Positions 26,127 to 35,190 of a DNA stretch of 64,000 nt are shown in pieces. The notes under the pieces were generated by a model. That model did no database searches. It was given only the letters and a program-made list of their open reading frames with translations, and was not told the DNA's origin. The position numbers and the translations under genes are program-made. How positions within the stretch are numbered: position 1 is the stretch's first letter; each line of letters begins with the position of its first letter. The DNA is taken from positions 35,643 to 99,642 of the forward strand of contig DASPFV010000234.1 of NCBI GenBank assembly GCA_035620975.1, given 5' to 3'. Source of the DNA: DASPFV01 sp035620975 (GTDB lineage: Bacteria > Acidobacteriota > Vicinamibacteria > Vicinamibacterales > 2-12-FULL-66-21).

Positions 26127-27205
26127 CGCCGCTGCGGGTCCTGATCGCCGGCGGAGGCACGGGCGGGCATCTCTACCCCGGGATCGCCGTCGCGCGCGAG
26201 CTGCGGCGGCGGCACCCCGACGCCACGGTCACGTTCGCCGGCACCGCCCGGGGACTCGAAGCGCGCGTGGTGCCGAACGAGGGCCTGCCGCTGGACCTGC
26301 TCCGCAGCGCCGGCTTGAAGGGCAAGTCCCCGATCGCGATCGGTCGCGGCCTGGCGCTGCTGCCGCTGAGCGGCCTGGACGCCTGGCGCATCCTCTCGCG
26401 ACGCTCACCCGACCTGGTGATCGGCGTGGGCGGCTACAGCTCGGGACCGGTGGTTCTCGCTGCAGCGCTGCGCGGCATTCCCACGCTGCTGCTGGAGCAG
26501 AACGCCGTGCCGGGTCTCACGAACCGTCTGCTCGGACGCGTGGTGAGCGCGGCGGCGGTGTCGTTCGAGTCGACGGTGTCCTACTTCGGAAGGAGGGCGT
26601 TTGTCACAGGCAACCCGGTTCGTCCCGAGTTCTTCGGCTCCGGTCCAGCGGTCGTCGGCGGGCGGCCGGGGATTCTGATCTTTGGCGGCTCCCAGGGCGC
26701 GCACGCGATCAACGTGGCCATGGTGGAGGCGGCGCCGCGGTTGGCGGCCCACCCTGGCGGGATGGCCATCACGCATCAAACCGGAGAACGCGATCTGGAG
26801 TTCGTCCGCGACGGCTACCGGAAGGCGGGCCTGGCGGCCAGGGTGGAGCCGTTTCTGTTCGCCATGGACCGCGAAATGAAGGCCGCCGACCTCGTCATCT
26901 GCCGCGCGGGCGCCACCACCATCGCGGAGCTGACGGCGTCGGGGCGACCGGCCGTGCTCATTCCGCTGCCGACGGCCACCGACGATCACCAGCGGAAGAA
27001 CGCCCTCCTGCTCGCCGAAGCGGGGGCCGCCGAGGTCATCGACCAGAAGGATCTGCGCGGCGATCTTCTCGGCGAACGGATCGGCGCGCTGGCGGAAGAC
27101 TCCCAGCGGCGCACGGCCATGTCGGCCGCGGCGCGGCGACTGGCGCGACCCGACGCCGCGCGGGCGATTGTCGATCGTGCGCTGGCCCTGACGGGCCGCG
27201 CCTGA
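26123..27205 (+). CDS. murG: Lipid I N-acetylglucosaminyltransferase MurG
   Basis: A 360-residue GT-B enzyme that adds GlcNAc to lipid I to make lipid II on the inner face of the membrane. Glycine loop 1 is G-G-G-T-G-G-H at residues 10-16, loop 2 includes G-V-G-G-Y-S-S-G, the donor domain has F-G-G-S-Q-G-A-H-A-I-N, and the UDP site is C-R-A-G-A-T-T-I-A-E-L. ATGA overlap with ftsW. Confidence 0.96.
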   Translation: MTPLRVLIAGGGTGGHLYPGIAVARELRRRHPDATVTFAGTARGLEARVVPNEGLPLDLLRSAGLKGKSPIAIGRGLALLPLSGLDAWRILSRRSPDLVIGVGGYSSGPVVLAAALRGIPTLLLEQNAVPGLTNRLLGRVVSAAAVSFESTVSYFGRRAFVTGNPVRPEFFGSGPAVVGGRPGILIFGGSQGAHAINVAMVEAAPRLAAHPGGMAITHQTGERDLEFVRDGYRKAGLAARVEPFLFAMDREMKAADLVICRAGATTIAELTASGRPAVLIPLPTATDDHQRKNALLLAEAGAAEVIDQKDLRGDLLGERIGALAEDSQRRTAMSAAARRLARPDAARAIVDRALALTGRA

Positions 27206-27277
27206 GAGGGCGCCGCATCGCGTTCGCCCACGCCGCGGATCGGCGCCCGCGGACGACGGGCCAGTGAACAGGCACAG

Positions 27278-28714
27278 ATGCTCGGCAGGACCCGGCACGT
27301 GCATTTCGTGGGCATCGGCGGAATCGGCATGAGCGGGATCGCGGAATTGCTGGCGAACCTCGGTTACATCGTGAGCGGATCCGACGCGAAGCCATCGGAG
27401 GTCACGGAGCGCCTCGAGTCGCTGGGGGTCCGCGTCTCGATCGGGCACGACGCCTCCCACGTCAGCGGCGCCGACGTGGTGGTCGTGTCTTCGGCGATCG
27501 GCGCGCAGAACCCGGAGATGATCGAGGCCACCCGGCTCGGCGTGCCGGTCATCCCGCGGGCCGCCATGCTGGCCGAGCTCATGCGGCTGCGCTACGGGAT
27601 CGCCATCGCGGGCGCGCACGGAAAGACGACGACGACCTCGATGGTCGCGCTCCTGCTGGAGCGCGCCGGGTTCGATCCCACCGCCGTCATCGGCGGGCGC
27701 CTGAGCGCGTTCGGCAGCAACGCCCGGCTCGGCCGCGGCGAGTACATGGTGGCGGAGGCCGACGAGAGCGATCGATCGTTCCTCAGGCTGTCCCCCACAA
27801 TCGCGGTCATCACGAACCTCGATCGCGAGCACCTGGAGAACTACGGCTCGTGGGAGGCGCTCCAGCAGGCGTTCGTCGACTTCGCGAACAAGGTTCCCTT
27901 CTACGGCGCCGTCATTGCCTGCGTGGACGACGGCCCGGTGCGCGCGCTGCTCCCACGCATCGGCCGTCGGCTCATCGGCTACGGCGTGTCGGCGCCGGAT
28001 GCCCCGGGCGCCCCGCAGGTCGCCGGAGACGAGCTGTCGCTCGAGCCCTTCGGCTCGCGGTGCGTGGTCTGGCACCGTCCGGCGGCCGACGGTCCGCCGA
28101 TCCGGCTCGGTGGGTTGCGCCTCCGCGTGCCGGGGCGCCACAACCTGCTCAATGCCCTGGCTGCCGTGGCGGTCGGCCTCGAAGTCGGCGTGCCGTTCGA
28201 CCGCGCGGCGGCCGCGCTGGCCGAGTTCCAGGGCGCCGAGCGGCGCTTCCAGATCTGCGGCGAGGTCTCCGGGGTGCTCGTGGTCGACGACTACGGCCAT
28301 CATCCCACCGAGATTGCCGCCGTGATTGCCGCCGCCCGGGCCGGCATCGATCGGCGGGTCGTGGTGGTCTTCCAGCCGCACCGCTACACGCGCACGCAGC
28401 AGCTCCTTCCGGAGTTCGGACGCGCGCTGGCCGAAGCCGACGAAGTGGTGCTGACGGAAATCTACCCGGCGGGCGAGCCACCCATTCCTGGCGTGACCGG
28501 TGAAGCGCTTGCCGCAGCCGTACGGTCCAGCTCCGCGGTTCCGGTGCATTTCGTCCCGTCGCTCGACGACATCCCGACGGCTGTCGTCCGGATCGCCAGA
28601 GCCGGGGACCTCGTCGTGACGCTCGGCGCGGGCTCCATCGGGGCCGTGGGAGGGCGGATCCTGGCTGCACTGAGTCAGGCATCCGGAGAGAAGGGGGGCT
28701 CAGCGTGCGCGTGA
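27278..28714 (+). CDS. murC: UDP-N-acetylmuramate--L-alanine ligase MurC
   Basis: A 478-residue Mur ligase, first of the four peptide ligases. The N-terminus is V-H-F-V-G-I-G-G-I-G-M-S-G-I-A; the ATP loop is G-A-H-G-K-T-T-T-T at residues 112-120; E-A-D-E-S-D-R-S-F is the family block; V-D-D-Y-G-H-H-P-T-E is the MurC signature; F-Q-P-H-R-Y-T-R-T follows. It starts 72 bases after murG. In most dcw clusters murB follows; here ftsQ does, overlapping by 10 bases. Confidence 0.96.
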   Translation: MLGRTRHVHFVGIGGIGMSGIAELLANLGYIVSGSDAKPSEVTERLESLGVRVSIGHDASHVSGADVVVVSSAIGAQNPEMIEATRLGVPVIPRAAMLAELMRLRYGIAIAGAHGKTTTTSMVALLLERAGFDPTAVIGGRLSAFGSNARLGRGEYMVAEADESDRSFLRLSPTIAVITNLDREHLENYGSWEALQQAFVDFANKVPFYGAVIACVDDGPVRALLPRIGRRLIGYGVSAPDAPGAPQVAGDELSLEPFGSRCVVWHRPAADGPPIRLGGLRLRVPGRHNLLNALAAVAVGLEVGVPFDRAAAALAEFQGAERRFQICGEVSGVLVVDDYGHHPTEIAAVIAAARAGIDRRVVVVFQPHRYTRTQQLLPEFGRALAEADEVVLTEIYPAGEPPIPGVTGEALAAAVRSSSAVPVHFVPSLDDIPTAVVRIARAGDLVVTLGAGSIGAVGGRILAALSQASGEKGGSACA

Positions 28715-29568
28715 AGGCGCCGGTCGAGAAGAACTTCAAGCGCGCAGCGAAGACGCCCGGCAAGCGGAAGCCGGGCCGGCGCTGGATCTCCTGGCGGGTC
28801 GTCCGTGCCTGCTGCGCGCTCGTCCTGATTCTCTACGCGGGGTATCGGGCCTCGGCGCTCGTGGCCGGTGCGCCCCTCCTGCGCGTCACCCGGATCGCGG
28901 TGCACGGGAACGTCCGGCTCTCCACCGGCGAAGTCGAGCAGCTCGCGCACGGGCTGTACGGCACGAACATCCTGCTGGCGAACCTGGATCGGTACCGACG
29001 CGCGCTGCTGGCTTCGCCGTGGGTGGCCGACGTGGCGCTCCGGCGCGTGCTGCCGTCCACGGTCGAAATTCTCATCGCCGAGCGTGAACCGTTCGGCATC
29101 TGCCGGCTCGGCACGACCCCCTATCTCATCGACCGGGAAGGGACGCTCATCGACGAGTTCGGTCCGCAGTACGCCGAGTTCGATCTGCCCCTCGTGGAGG
29201 GAGTCGTGGGTGCGCCTCGGGACGGCCGGCCCACGATTGATCACGAGCGGGCCGCGCTCGCGGCGCGCGTCGCGGACGCGATTCGCGGACACCGGGATCT
29301 CGGCCAGCGCGTATCGCAGATCGACGTGCACGATCTGCACGATGCGGTCGTGACGCTCGACGGGGATCCAGCCCTGCTGCACCTGGGCGAGGAGCGCTTC
29401 CGCGAGCGGCTCGAGGCCTACACGGCCATCGCCTCGGCGCTTCGCGAGCGGGTGGCCGACATCGACTACGTGGATCTCCGGTTCGAGGAGCGGCTCTACG
29501 TCAAGCCGCGAACGGGCGGCCGCGGGCGCGCCGCCCTGCCCGCGGGCACCGCCGGTCGTCTGCAATGA
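28705..29568 (+). CDS. ftsQ: Cell division protein FtsQ
   Basis: A 287-residue bitopic protein: a Lys/Arg-rich cytoplasmic tail, one membrane helix at about residues 32-52, a POTRA domain (L-R-V-T-R-I-A-V-H-G-N-V-R-L through W-V-A-D-V-A-L-R-R-V-L-P-S-T-V-E-I-L-I, about residues 58-130) and the FtsQ/DivIB beta domain ending in D-L-R-F-E-E-R-L-Y-V-K. It scaffolds FtsL and FtsB in the divisome. The GTG start lies within the end of murC. Confidence 0.94.
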   Translation: MRVKAPVEKNFKRAAKTPGKRKPGRRWISWRVVRACCALVLILYAGYRASALVAGAPLLRVTRIAVHGNVRLSTGEVEQLAHGLYGTNILLANLDRYRRALLASPWVADVALRRVLPSTVEILIAEREPFGICRLGTTPYLIDREGTLIDEFGPQYAEFDLPLVEGVVGAPRDGRPTIDHERAALAARVADAIRGHRDLGQRVSQIDVHDLHDAVVTLDGDPALLHLGEERFRERLEAYTAIASALRERVADIDYVDLRFEERLYVKPRTGGRGRAALPAGTAGRLQ

Positions 29569-29659
29569 CGCCCGTCACGCGCAGCGCCGGTCCGCAGGGT
29601 CGTCCGGGCGTCGTGGGAAGGCGGGCCGTGGTTCACGCCTGAGGGAGACGGGAGGGGAC

Positions 29660-30895
29660 GTGGCACGCAAGGAACGCTATGTGGTCGGCCTCGACGTCGG
29701 GACATCCAAGGTCACGGCCATCGTGGGCGAGGTGACCGACGAGGGGGCGCTCGACATCATCGGGATTGGCCTCGCCGATTCCCGTGGCATCCGCCGGGGC
29801 GTCGTGGTCAACCTCGAGACGGCCGTGGAGTCGATCAAGAAGGCTATCGAGGAGGCCGAGCTGACGGCCGGCGTCGAAATCGACTCGGTGCATCTCGGCC
29901 TCTCCGGCGCGCACGTCAAGGCGTTCAACAGCCGCGGCGTCGTAGCGGTCGCCGGCAAGAACCGGGAGATCACCCGTGAGGACGTCCGCCGCGCCATCGA
30001 TGCAGCCAAGGCCGTCGCCCTTCCGAGCGGCCGCGAGATCCTGCACGTCCTCCCGCAGGACTTCGTCGTCGACGAGCAGGACGGGATCGGAGCGCCGGTC
30101 GGCATGACGGGCGCGCGCCTCGAGGTGAACGTCCACGTCGTCACCGGGAGCATCTCGTCGACGCAGAACATCGTGGCGTGCGTGAACAGGGGCGGCGTGG
30201 CGGTGCTCGACACGGTGCTCGAGCAGCTGGCCGCGAGCGAGTCGGTCCTCACGCAGGACGAGAAGGAGCTGGGCGTCGCACTCGTCGACATCGGGGGTGG
30301 GACGACCGACTTTGCAATCCTCGAGCGCGGCAGCCTCTGGCACACCGGCGTCATCGCCATCGGCGGCGATCACTTCACGAACGACATCGCCGTCGGGCTG
30401 CGCACGCCGATTCCCGATGCAGAGAAAATCAAGCGGCGCTGCGGCTGCGCGCTGTCGTCGATGGTCGACGAGGACGAGACGATGGAGGTGGCCAGCGTCG
30501 GAGGCCGGAAGCCGCGGGTCATGGCGCGCCGCATCCTGTCCGAGATCCTGCAGCCGCGGGCGGAGGAGATCTTCCACCTGCTGTGGGATGAGATCCGCCG
30601 CGCGGGCTTCGAGAAGTCGCTGAACTCCGGGATCGTGATGACGGGCGGCGGCTCGATGCTCGAGGGCATGGCCGAGATTGCCGAGCAGATTTTCGATCTG
30701 CCGATCCGGCGCGGCGCGCCCGGCGGGCTGGGGGGCCTGGCCGATCACGTCAACAGCCCCTCGTTCGCGACGGCCGTCGGTCTAGTGATGTACGCCCACC
30801 GCAACAGCATGAGCGAGGTGGCGCCGTCGGTGGGTGCCGGTGCATTCGGCCGGGTTGCGGGCCGGCTGCGCACGTTGTTCAGGGAGTTCTTCTAG
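29660..30895 (+). CDS. ftsA: Cell division protein FtsA
   Basis: A 411-residue actin-like ATPase that tethers FtsZ to the membrane. Phosphate-1 loop: V-G-L-D-V-G-T-S-K-V near residues 9-18; phosphate-2: L-V-D-I-G-G-G-T-T-D-F; adenosine motif: V-M-T-G-G-G-S-M-L-E-G. The C-terminus, R-V-A-G-R-L-R-T-L-F-R-E-F-F, is the amphipathic membrane-targeting helix. The start is GTG with a strong GGAGGGG 5 bases upstream. ftsZ follows after 154 bases. Confidence 0.96.
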   Translation: MARKERYVVGLDVGTSKVTAIVGEVTDEGALDIIGIGLADSRGIRRGVVVNLETAVESIKKAIEEAELTAGVEIDSVHLGLSGAHVKAFNSRGVVAVAGKNREITREDVRRAIDAAKAVALPSGREILHVLPQDFVVDEQDGIGAPVGMTGARLEVNVHVVTGSISSTQNIVACVNRGGVAVLDTVLEQLAASESVLTQDEKELGVALVDIGGGTTDFAILERGSLWHTGVIAIGGDHFTNDIAVGLRTPIPDAEKIKRRCGCALSSMVDEDETMEVASVGGRKPRVMARRILSEILQPRAEEIFHLLWDEIRRAGFEKSLNSGIVMTGGGSMLEGMAEIAEQIFDLPIRRGAPGGLGGLADHVNSPSFATAVGLVMYAHRNSMSEVAPSVGAGAFGRVAGRLRTLFREFF

Positions 30896-31057
30896 ATGCG
30901 GGACGCGGCCCCGCAGCCAGGGGCGGACGCCGCCGCCCCGCAGCCGAAGCCGCCGTTTCACGCGGGCTTCGATCCAGACGGTCAGCATGACACAGACCAG
31001 ACATATCCATCGCGCGAGTGTTCCAGACGGGGGACAGGGGAGGCCGGCCATGAGTGA
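30896..31057 (+). CDS. Possible small ORF bridging ftsA and ftsZ (53 codons)
   Basis: An ATG directly follows the ftsA TAG, and the frame stays open to a TGA that overlaps the ftsZ start codon region. The product would be 53 residues, Pro/Ala/Asp-rich at the start (P-Q-P-K-P-P-F-H-A-G-F-D-P-D) and without a recognisable domain. The ATG could be used by termination-reinitiation after FtsA. Equally it may be a chance reading frame: the second half uses rarer codons (ACA, AGA, TAT). I do not recognise it. Confidence 0.25.
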   Translation: MRDAAPQPGADAAAPQPKPPFHAGFDPDGQHDTDQTYPSRECSRRGTGEAGHE

Positions 31058-32321
31058 TCAGCGCAGGAGGACGTTGGGCGACATCGACGCATCGGCACTG
31101 CGGTTGAAGTTGGACGAGGAGGCCCGCACAGGCGCCCGAATCAAGGTCGTCGGGGTGGGCGGCGGCGGCAGCAACGCGGTGAACCGCATGGTGGCCGCCG
31201 GGCTCGATGGAGTCGAGTTCATGGTAGCGAACACCGATCTGCAGGCCCTGCGCATGAATGCGGCGCCGGTCAAGCTGCAGATTGGCGCGAAGCTCACCAA
31301 GGGGCTCGGCGCGGGGGCTGACCCGAACATCGGGAAGGAGGCGGCCCTCGAGGACACCGAGAAGCTGATCGAGGCGCTCGACGGGGCCGACATGGTGTTC
31401 GTCACCACGGGTCTCGGGGGAGGAACCGGAACGGGGGCGGCTCCCGTCATCGCGAGCCTCGCGAGCGAGCTGGGGGCCCTCACCATTGCCGTGGTGACGA
31501 AGCCCTTCAGGTTCGAAGGGCGCAAGCGGCAGCTGCAGGCGGAACGCGGACTCGAGGAGCTGCGCCAGTCGGTGGACACCGTCATCACCATCCCGAACGA
31601 GCGGCTGCTCGCCACGATCGCCCGCAGTACCTCCCTCAACGAGGCCTTCACGAGCGCCGACGACGTGCTGCGGCAGGCCATCCAGGGCATCTCCGACCTC
31701 ATCCTGGTTCCCGGGATGATCAACCTGGACTTCGCGGACGTGAAGACGATCATGGCCGGCATGGGCTTCGCGATCATGGGCACGGGCCTGTCCGAAGGCG
31801 AAGGGCGCGCGGTGGCGGCCGCCAACGCGGCCATTTCGAGCCCGCTTCTGGAGGACGCCTCTGTGAAGGGCGCACGGGGCGTGATCATCAACGTGACCGG
31901 TGGCTCGGATCTCTCTCTCATCGAAGTCAGCGAGGCGTCCTCCATCATCCAGGAGGCCGCCCACGAAGACGCCAACATCATCTTCGGCGCAGTCGTGGAC
32001 TCGAAGATGGAAGGCAGGGTCAAGATCACGGTGATCGCGACCGGCTTCGACCGGCCCGGCGCCGCGAGGCTGCCGGCACCGGCGTCGCAGACGCCCGTCG
32101 ACCTGCACTCGTACGCATCGTGGAAGCAGGAAGCGGGCGAGCGCATAGCCGTCGCCGGCGGCTCGCGCATGAGCTTCACCCGCCGCCCGGCCATCGAGCT
32201 GCCGCTGACACCCCCCCCGTCGACCGATGACGGCGGGCGGTCCCAGGCGCCGGGAGCCGAGTTCGAACCGGTGTCTCCGCTGGATGTGCCGGCCTTCCTC
32301 CGCCGCCAGAGCGAAGGCTAG
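31050..32321 (+). CDS. ftsZ: Cell division GTPase FtsZ
   Basis: A 423-residue tubulin homologue that forms the division ring. V-G-V-G-G-G-G-S-N-A-V-N-R-M near the N-terminus and the tubulin signature G-L-G-G-G-T-G-T-G at residues 121-129 mark the GTP site; the T7 loop region is N-L-D-F-A-D-V-K-T-I-M. After the globular core (to about residue 330) comes a linker rich in Pro and Ser, then the C-terminal conserved peptide L-D-V-P-A-F-L-R-R-Q that binds FtsA. The start has a strong AGGGGAGG ribosome-binding site. Last gene of the dcw cluster here. Confidence 0.97.
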   Translation: MSDQRRRTLGDIDASALRLKLDEEARTGARIKVVGVGGGGSNAVNRMVAAGLDGVEFMVANTDLQALRMNAAPVKLQIGAKLTKGLGAGADPNIGKEAALEDTEKLIEALDGADMVFVTTGLGGGTGTGAAPVIASLASELGALTIAVVTKPFRFEGRKRQLQAERGLEELRQSVDTVITIPNERLLATIARSTSLNEAFTSADDVLRQAIQGISDLILVPGMINLDFADVKTIMAGMGFAIMGTGLSEGEGRAVAAANAAISSPLLEDASVKGARGVIINVTGGSDLSLIEVSEASSIIQEAAHEDANIIFGAVVDSKMEGRVKITVIATGFDRPGAARLPAPASQTPVDLHSYASWKQEAGERIAVAGGSRMSFTRRPAIELPLTPPPSTDDGGRSQAPGAEFEPVSPLDVPAFLRRQSEG

Positions 32322-32830
32322 CGGAAGAGCGCGGCCTGCAGGGGCAGTGGGGAGGGAAACCAGAGGACCCCTGGCCAAGGTACCTGCCCTGCGGCGCGTT
32401 CAGGGCGGACGGTGGAGGGGCGCACTGACGGGGGCGCCCCCTTCGCAGCCGTCTGCGCGCGCGACATAAACATCGCTGATACGAGCCACGCCCCGACCGA
32501 CCGTACACGTGTCGTGATCGGCCGACAGGTGTGCGCCGTCCTGCCGGCTCGACCATCGATCGAGCCGTGTTGTCGTCGGGCACGATGCGCCTGGCGCGCC
32601 GGCCGGGGCCGCCGCCGGCACAACATTGGTCGGGCGGGAGGCGCCGCTGCCCGCCAGCTCACGTCGCGCAGGCCGACGGCCGCGGGCGGGGCCCGCATGG
32701 TAGACTCGATATATCCACGGCACGCGGGATCGCCGCCGCCTGAGGTGCACCTTCCGGACGGGGCCGTGGACCTCCGTGGCCCGCGGCACGTCGGCGCCGG
32801 CCTTCCTGGATTTCTGGTTCGTCATCTCAG
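32322..32830. other. Non-coding interval ftsZ to radical SAM gene (509 bases)
   Basis: No reading frame here looks protein-like on either strand. Directly after ftsZ, GCAGGGGCAG (32338-32347) can pair with CTGCCCTGC (32384-32392) with one bulge, and a second hairpin lies at 32545-32567. TAGACT at 32701-32706 followed by GATATATCC could be a weak -10 for the radical SAM gene, without a matching -35. Nothing resembles a known structured RNA. Confidence 0.5.
32545..32567. terminator. Hairpin with 8-bp perfect stem downstream of ftsZ
   Basis: CGGCTCGA (32545-32552) pairs exactly with TCGAGCCG (32560-32567) across a 7-base loop. There is no following T run, so factor-independent termination is doubtful. 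Confidence 0.3.
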
Positions 32831-34576
32831 ATGAAACACTGGCAGTACCGCGAGCGCGCGCGGCAGACTCTCGCCCGTGAAACCGGCTACGTGCAGAAGG
32901 CGCCGGGAGGCCGCCTGCGTGTCGCGCTCGCATTCCCGAACACGTACTTCGTCGGCATGTCCAGCCTCGGGTTTCAGACGATCTACCGGCTGTTCAACGA
33001 CATCGACGAGGTGGTGTGCGAGCGGGTGTTCCTGCCGCCGAAGCAGGAACTGCGGGACCAGCTGGCGAGCGGCGCTCCGCTCCTCACGCTCGAGTCGCAG
33101 ACGCCGGTGGCCAATTTCGACGTCCTGGCGTTTTCGGTCTCCTTCGAATGGGACTACACGAACGTGGTATCCCTGCTGAGGCTGGCAGGGCTGCCGGTGC
33201 GTGCGGCTGGGCGTTCCGGACGCCACCCGCTGGTAGTGATCGGCGGCGCCGTGACCTTCGTGAACCCGGAGCCGCTCGCGCCGTTTGCCGACGTGATCGC
33301 CGCCGGGGAGGGCGAAGTGCTCGTGCCCGATCTCGTCGAGGTGCTGCGCCAGACGGCAGATCGCCACGAGCAGCTCGCCCGGCTCGCGCAGCGGCGCGGG
33401 TTCTACATCCCGTCGTTCTACGACGTACGGTACAGCGACGACGGCACGATCGCCGCCATCGAGCCGCAGCCCGGCTCCGGCGCGCCGCAGGTCGTCAAGA
33501 AGGCCGCCGTCAGGAGCGCAGAGCGGATCGACCCGCCGGCCACGTCGATCTTCACGCCCGACACGGAGTTCGGCTCGCGGCTGCTGATCGAAGTCGTGCG
33601 CGGCTGCGCCAACCTGTGCCGGTTCTGCTGGGCCGGGTACAACTACCTGCCCGTGCGGGCCTTTCCGGCGGATCGCATTCTCGAGATTGCAGCGGCCGCG
33701 AGACCTCACGCGACGCGCGCCGGGCTGGTCTCGATTGCGCTCTGCGATCACCCGGAGATCGAGCGGATTCTGAAGGGACTGCTCGAGCTCGGATACTCGA
33801 TCAGCCCCGCCTCCCTCCGGCTCGACGACCTCACTGAGCCCATCGTGCGGCTCCTGAAGGCGAGCGGCGAGCGTTCGATCACGATCGCGCCGGAAACGGG
33901 CTCCGACCGGCTTCGGCGCGTGATCAACAAGACCGTCACGAACGAGGAAATCCTGCAGGCGGCGGAGCTGATCTTCGCCAGCGGCATCGAGAACCTGAAG
34001 CTGTATTACATGATCGGCCTGCCCACCGAACGCGACGAGGACATCGCCTCGATCCCCGATCTGACGATCGCGATGCGCGATGCGATGCTGCGGCATGCCC
34101 GCTCGCGCGGCCAGCTCGGCCGGATCGTCGGCAGCGTGAATCCGCTCATTCCCAAGCCCGGAACGGCCTACCAGTGGATTCCGATGGAGGATCCAGCCGT
34201 CACCGATCGCAAGGGCAGGCGCCTGCGGCAGCTTCTCTCCGGCATCGACAACGTCTACTTCTCGATCAAGTCGGAACGTCATTCGTATTACCAGGCCTTG
34301 CTCTCGCTTGGCGATCGGCGGGTCGCCGGCACGATCGAGGCGGCCGAGCGCAACGGCGGCCAATGGCGCGCCGCGGCGGCCGAGACCGGCCTCGACGTGG
34401 GTTTCTACGTCTTCCGCGACCGTTCCGCGGACGCCGTGCTGCCGTGGGACATCATCGACGGCGGCATGAAGACCGCCTTCTACCAGTCGGAGTTCCGCAA
34501 GGCCCTTCGCGAGGAATGGACCCTTCCCCCAAAGCGGCAGAAGGACCACCTGCGCCTCCTGCCGGTGATCGACTGA
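32831..34576 (+). CDS. B12-binding-type radical SAM protein (TIGR03960-like)
   Basis: A 581-residue protein. The N-terminal third has a B12-binding-like Rossmann region (L-A-F-P-N-T-Y-F-V-G-M-S-S-L-G-F-Q at about residues 33-49; V-I-G-G-A-V-T-F-V-N-P-E). The radical SAM cluster is C259-x3-C263-x2-C266 in R-G-C-A-N-L-C-R-F-C-W-A-G, followed by the TIM-barrel blocks T-I-A-P-E-T-G-S-D and Y-Y-M-I-G-L-P-T-E. In many bacteria this family is fused or adjacent to a DUF2344 protein; no such partner is present here. Its substrate is unknown. No ribosome-binding site is obvious before the ATG. Confidence 0.9.
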   Translation: MKHWQYRERARQTLARETGYVQKAPGGRLRVALAFPNTYFVGMSSLGFQTIYRLFNDIDEVVCERVFLPPKQELRDQLASGAPLLTLESQTPVANFDVLAFSVSFEWDYTNVVSLLRLAGLPVRAAGRSGRHPLVVIGGAVTFVNPEPLAPFADVIAAGEGEVLVPDLVEVLRQTADRHEQLARLAQRRGFYIPSFYDVRYSDDGTIAAIEPQPGSGAPQVVKKAAVRSAERIDPPATSIFTPDTEFGSRLLIEVVRGCANLCRFCWAGYNYLPVRAFPADRILEIAAAARPHATRAGLVSIALCDHPEIERILKGLLELGYSISPASLRLDDLTEPIVRLLKASGERSITIAPETGSDRLRRVINKTVTNEEILQAAELIFASGIENLKLYYMIGLPTERDEDIASIPDLTIAMRDAMLRHARSRGQLGRIVGSVNPLIPKPGTAYQWIPMEDPAVTDRKGRRLRQLLSGIDNVYFSIKSERHSYYQALLSLGDRRVAGTIEAAERNGGQWRAAAAETGLDVGFYVFRDRSADAVLPWDIIDGGMKTAFYQSEFRKALREEWTLPPKRQKDHLRLLPVID

Positions 34577-34583
34577 CTCCGCG

Positions 34584-34886
34584 TCACGTCGTCACGGCCG
34601 CCTCGGCCTCGTGCTCGGCATAGGCCTGGAGGATGAGATCGCGCACCCGATTCTGCGCCGTGGTGTCGGCGACGGGCCGGAGCAGCGCGAAGCTCCGGCG
34701 TTCGCCGTTGACCGAGTACTGACGGGCAGGGAAGGTGACGTTGCGGCCGGTGCCGCTCCTTCTCTCCCAGACGGCAAAGCCGATCAGCTTCAGCCCCTCG
34801 AGCGGTCCGGCGGTGAAGTGCAGCTCCGCATCTGCGAGCTTGCCTGGCGGGTTCCCTTTCTCGTTGGGCAGGATTTTGACGGTCAC
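34584..34886 (-). CDS. Small conserved-looking protein of unknown function
   Basis: A 100-residue soluble protein if started at the GTG at 34886, which has GGAG 9 bases upstream; ATG starts at 34931 and 34919 in the same frame are also possible. It shows V-T-V-K-I-L-P-N-E-K-G-N-P-P-G-K-L-A, then G-L-K-L-I-G-F-A-V-W-E-R-R and V-T-F-P-A-R-Q-Y-S-V-N-G-E-R-R. The strand pattern and size faintly recall SpoVG, but I do not claim homology. It is convergent with the radical SAM gene, 7 bases apart. Confidence 0.65.
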   Translation of the reverse strand: MTVKILPNEKGNPPGKLADAELHFTAGPLEGLKLIGFAVWERRSGTGRNVTFPARQYSVNGERRSFALLRPVADTTAQNRVRDLILQAYAEHEAEAAVTT

Positions 34887-35190
34887 GACGCGGCTCCTCT
34901 CTGGTGTGCAGCGCAGCATGAACCGGGTCACGGGGCGCTGACGATCGTTCCGGGTTCAGGCAAGCCACGGGCCTGAAGGCGACGGTCCCCGCGGTCGTTC
35001 CAAAGGGATGCAGGAAATCCAGTTGTCGGTGTCGGGTCACGACACGGCCCGGGGGCGGGTCGCGAGGGTCTTGGTGCCGGGGGAACCCCTGTTGCGGATC
35101 GGAACCGATGCGCCGGCGCCGCGCCGAAATGCGGCGAACCCCACAGTTCCCCGGCGGGTAACCGGGGCTGCGGGCTACGGCCCCGCTGAC
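34887..35190. other. Non-coding interval between acpS and the 100-residue protein gene (304 bases)
   Basis: Frames here are Arg/Pro-rich and not protein-like. Near the acpS stop, CCCCGG (35149-35154) can pair with CCGGGG (35162-35167), and the flanking sequence is GC-rich; this may be the acpS transcript end. No clear promoter for the downstream gene was found. Confidence 0.4.
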
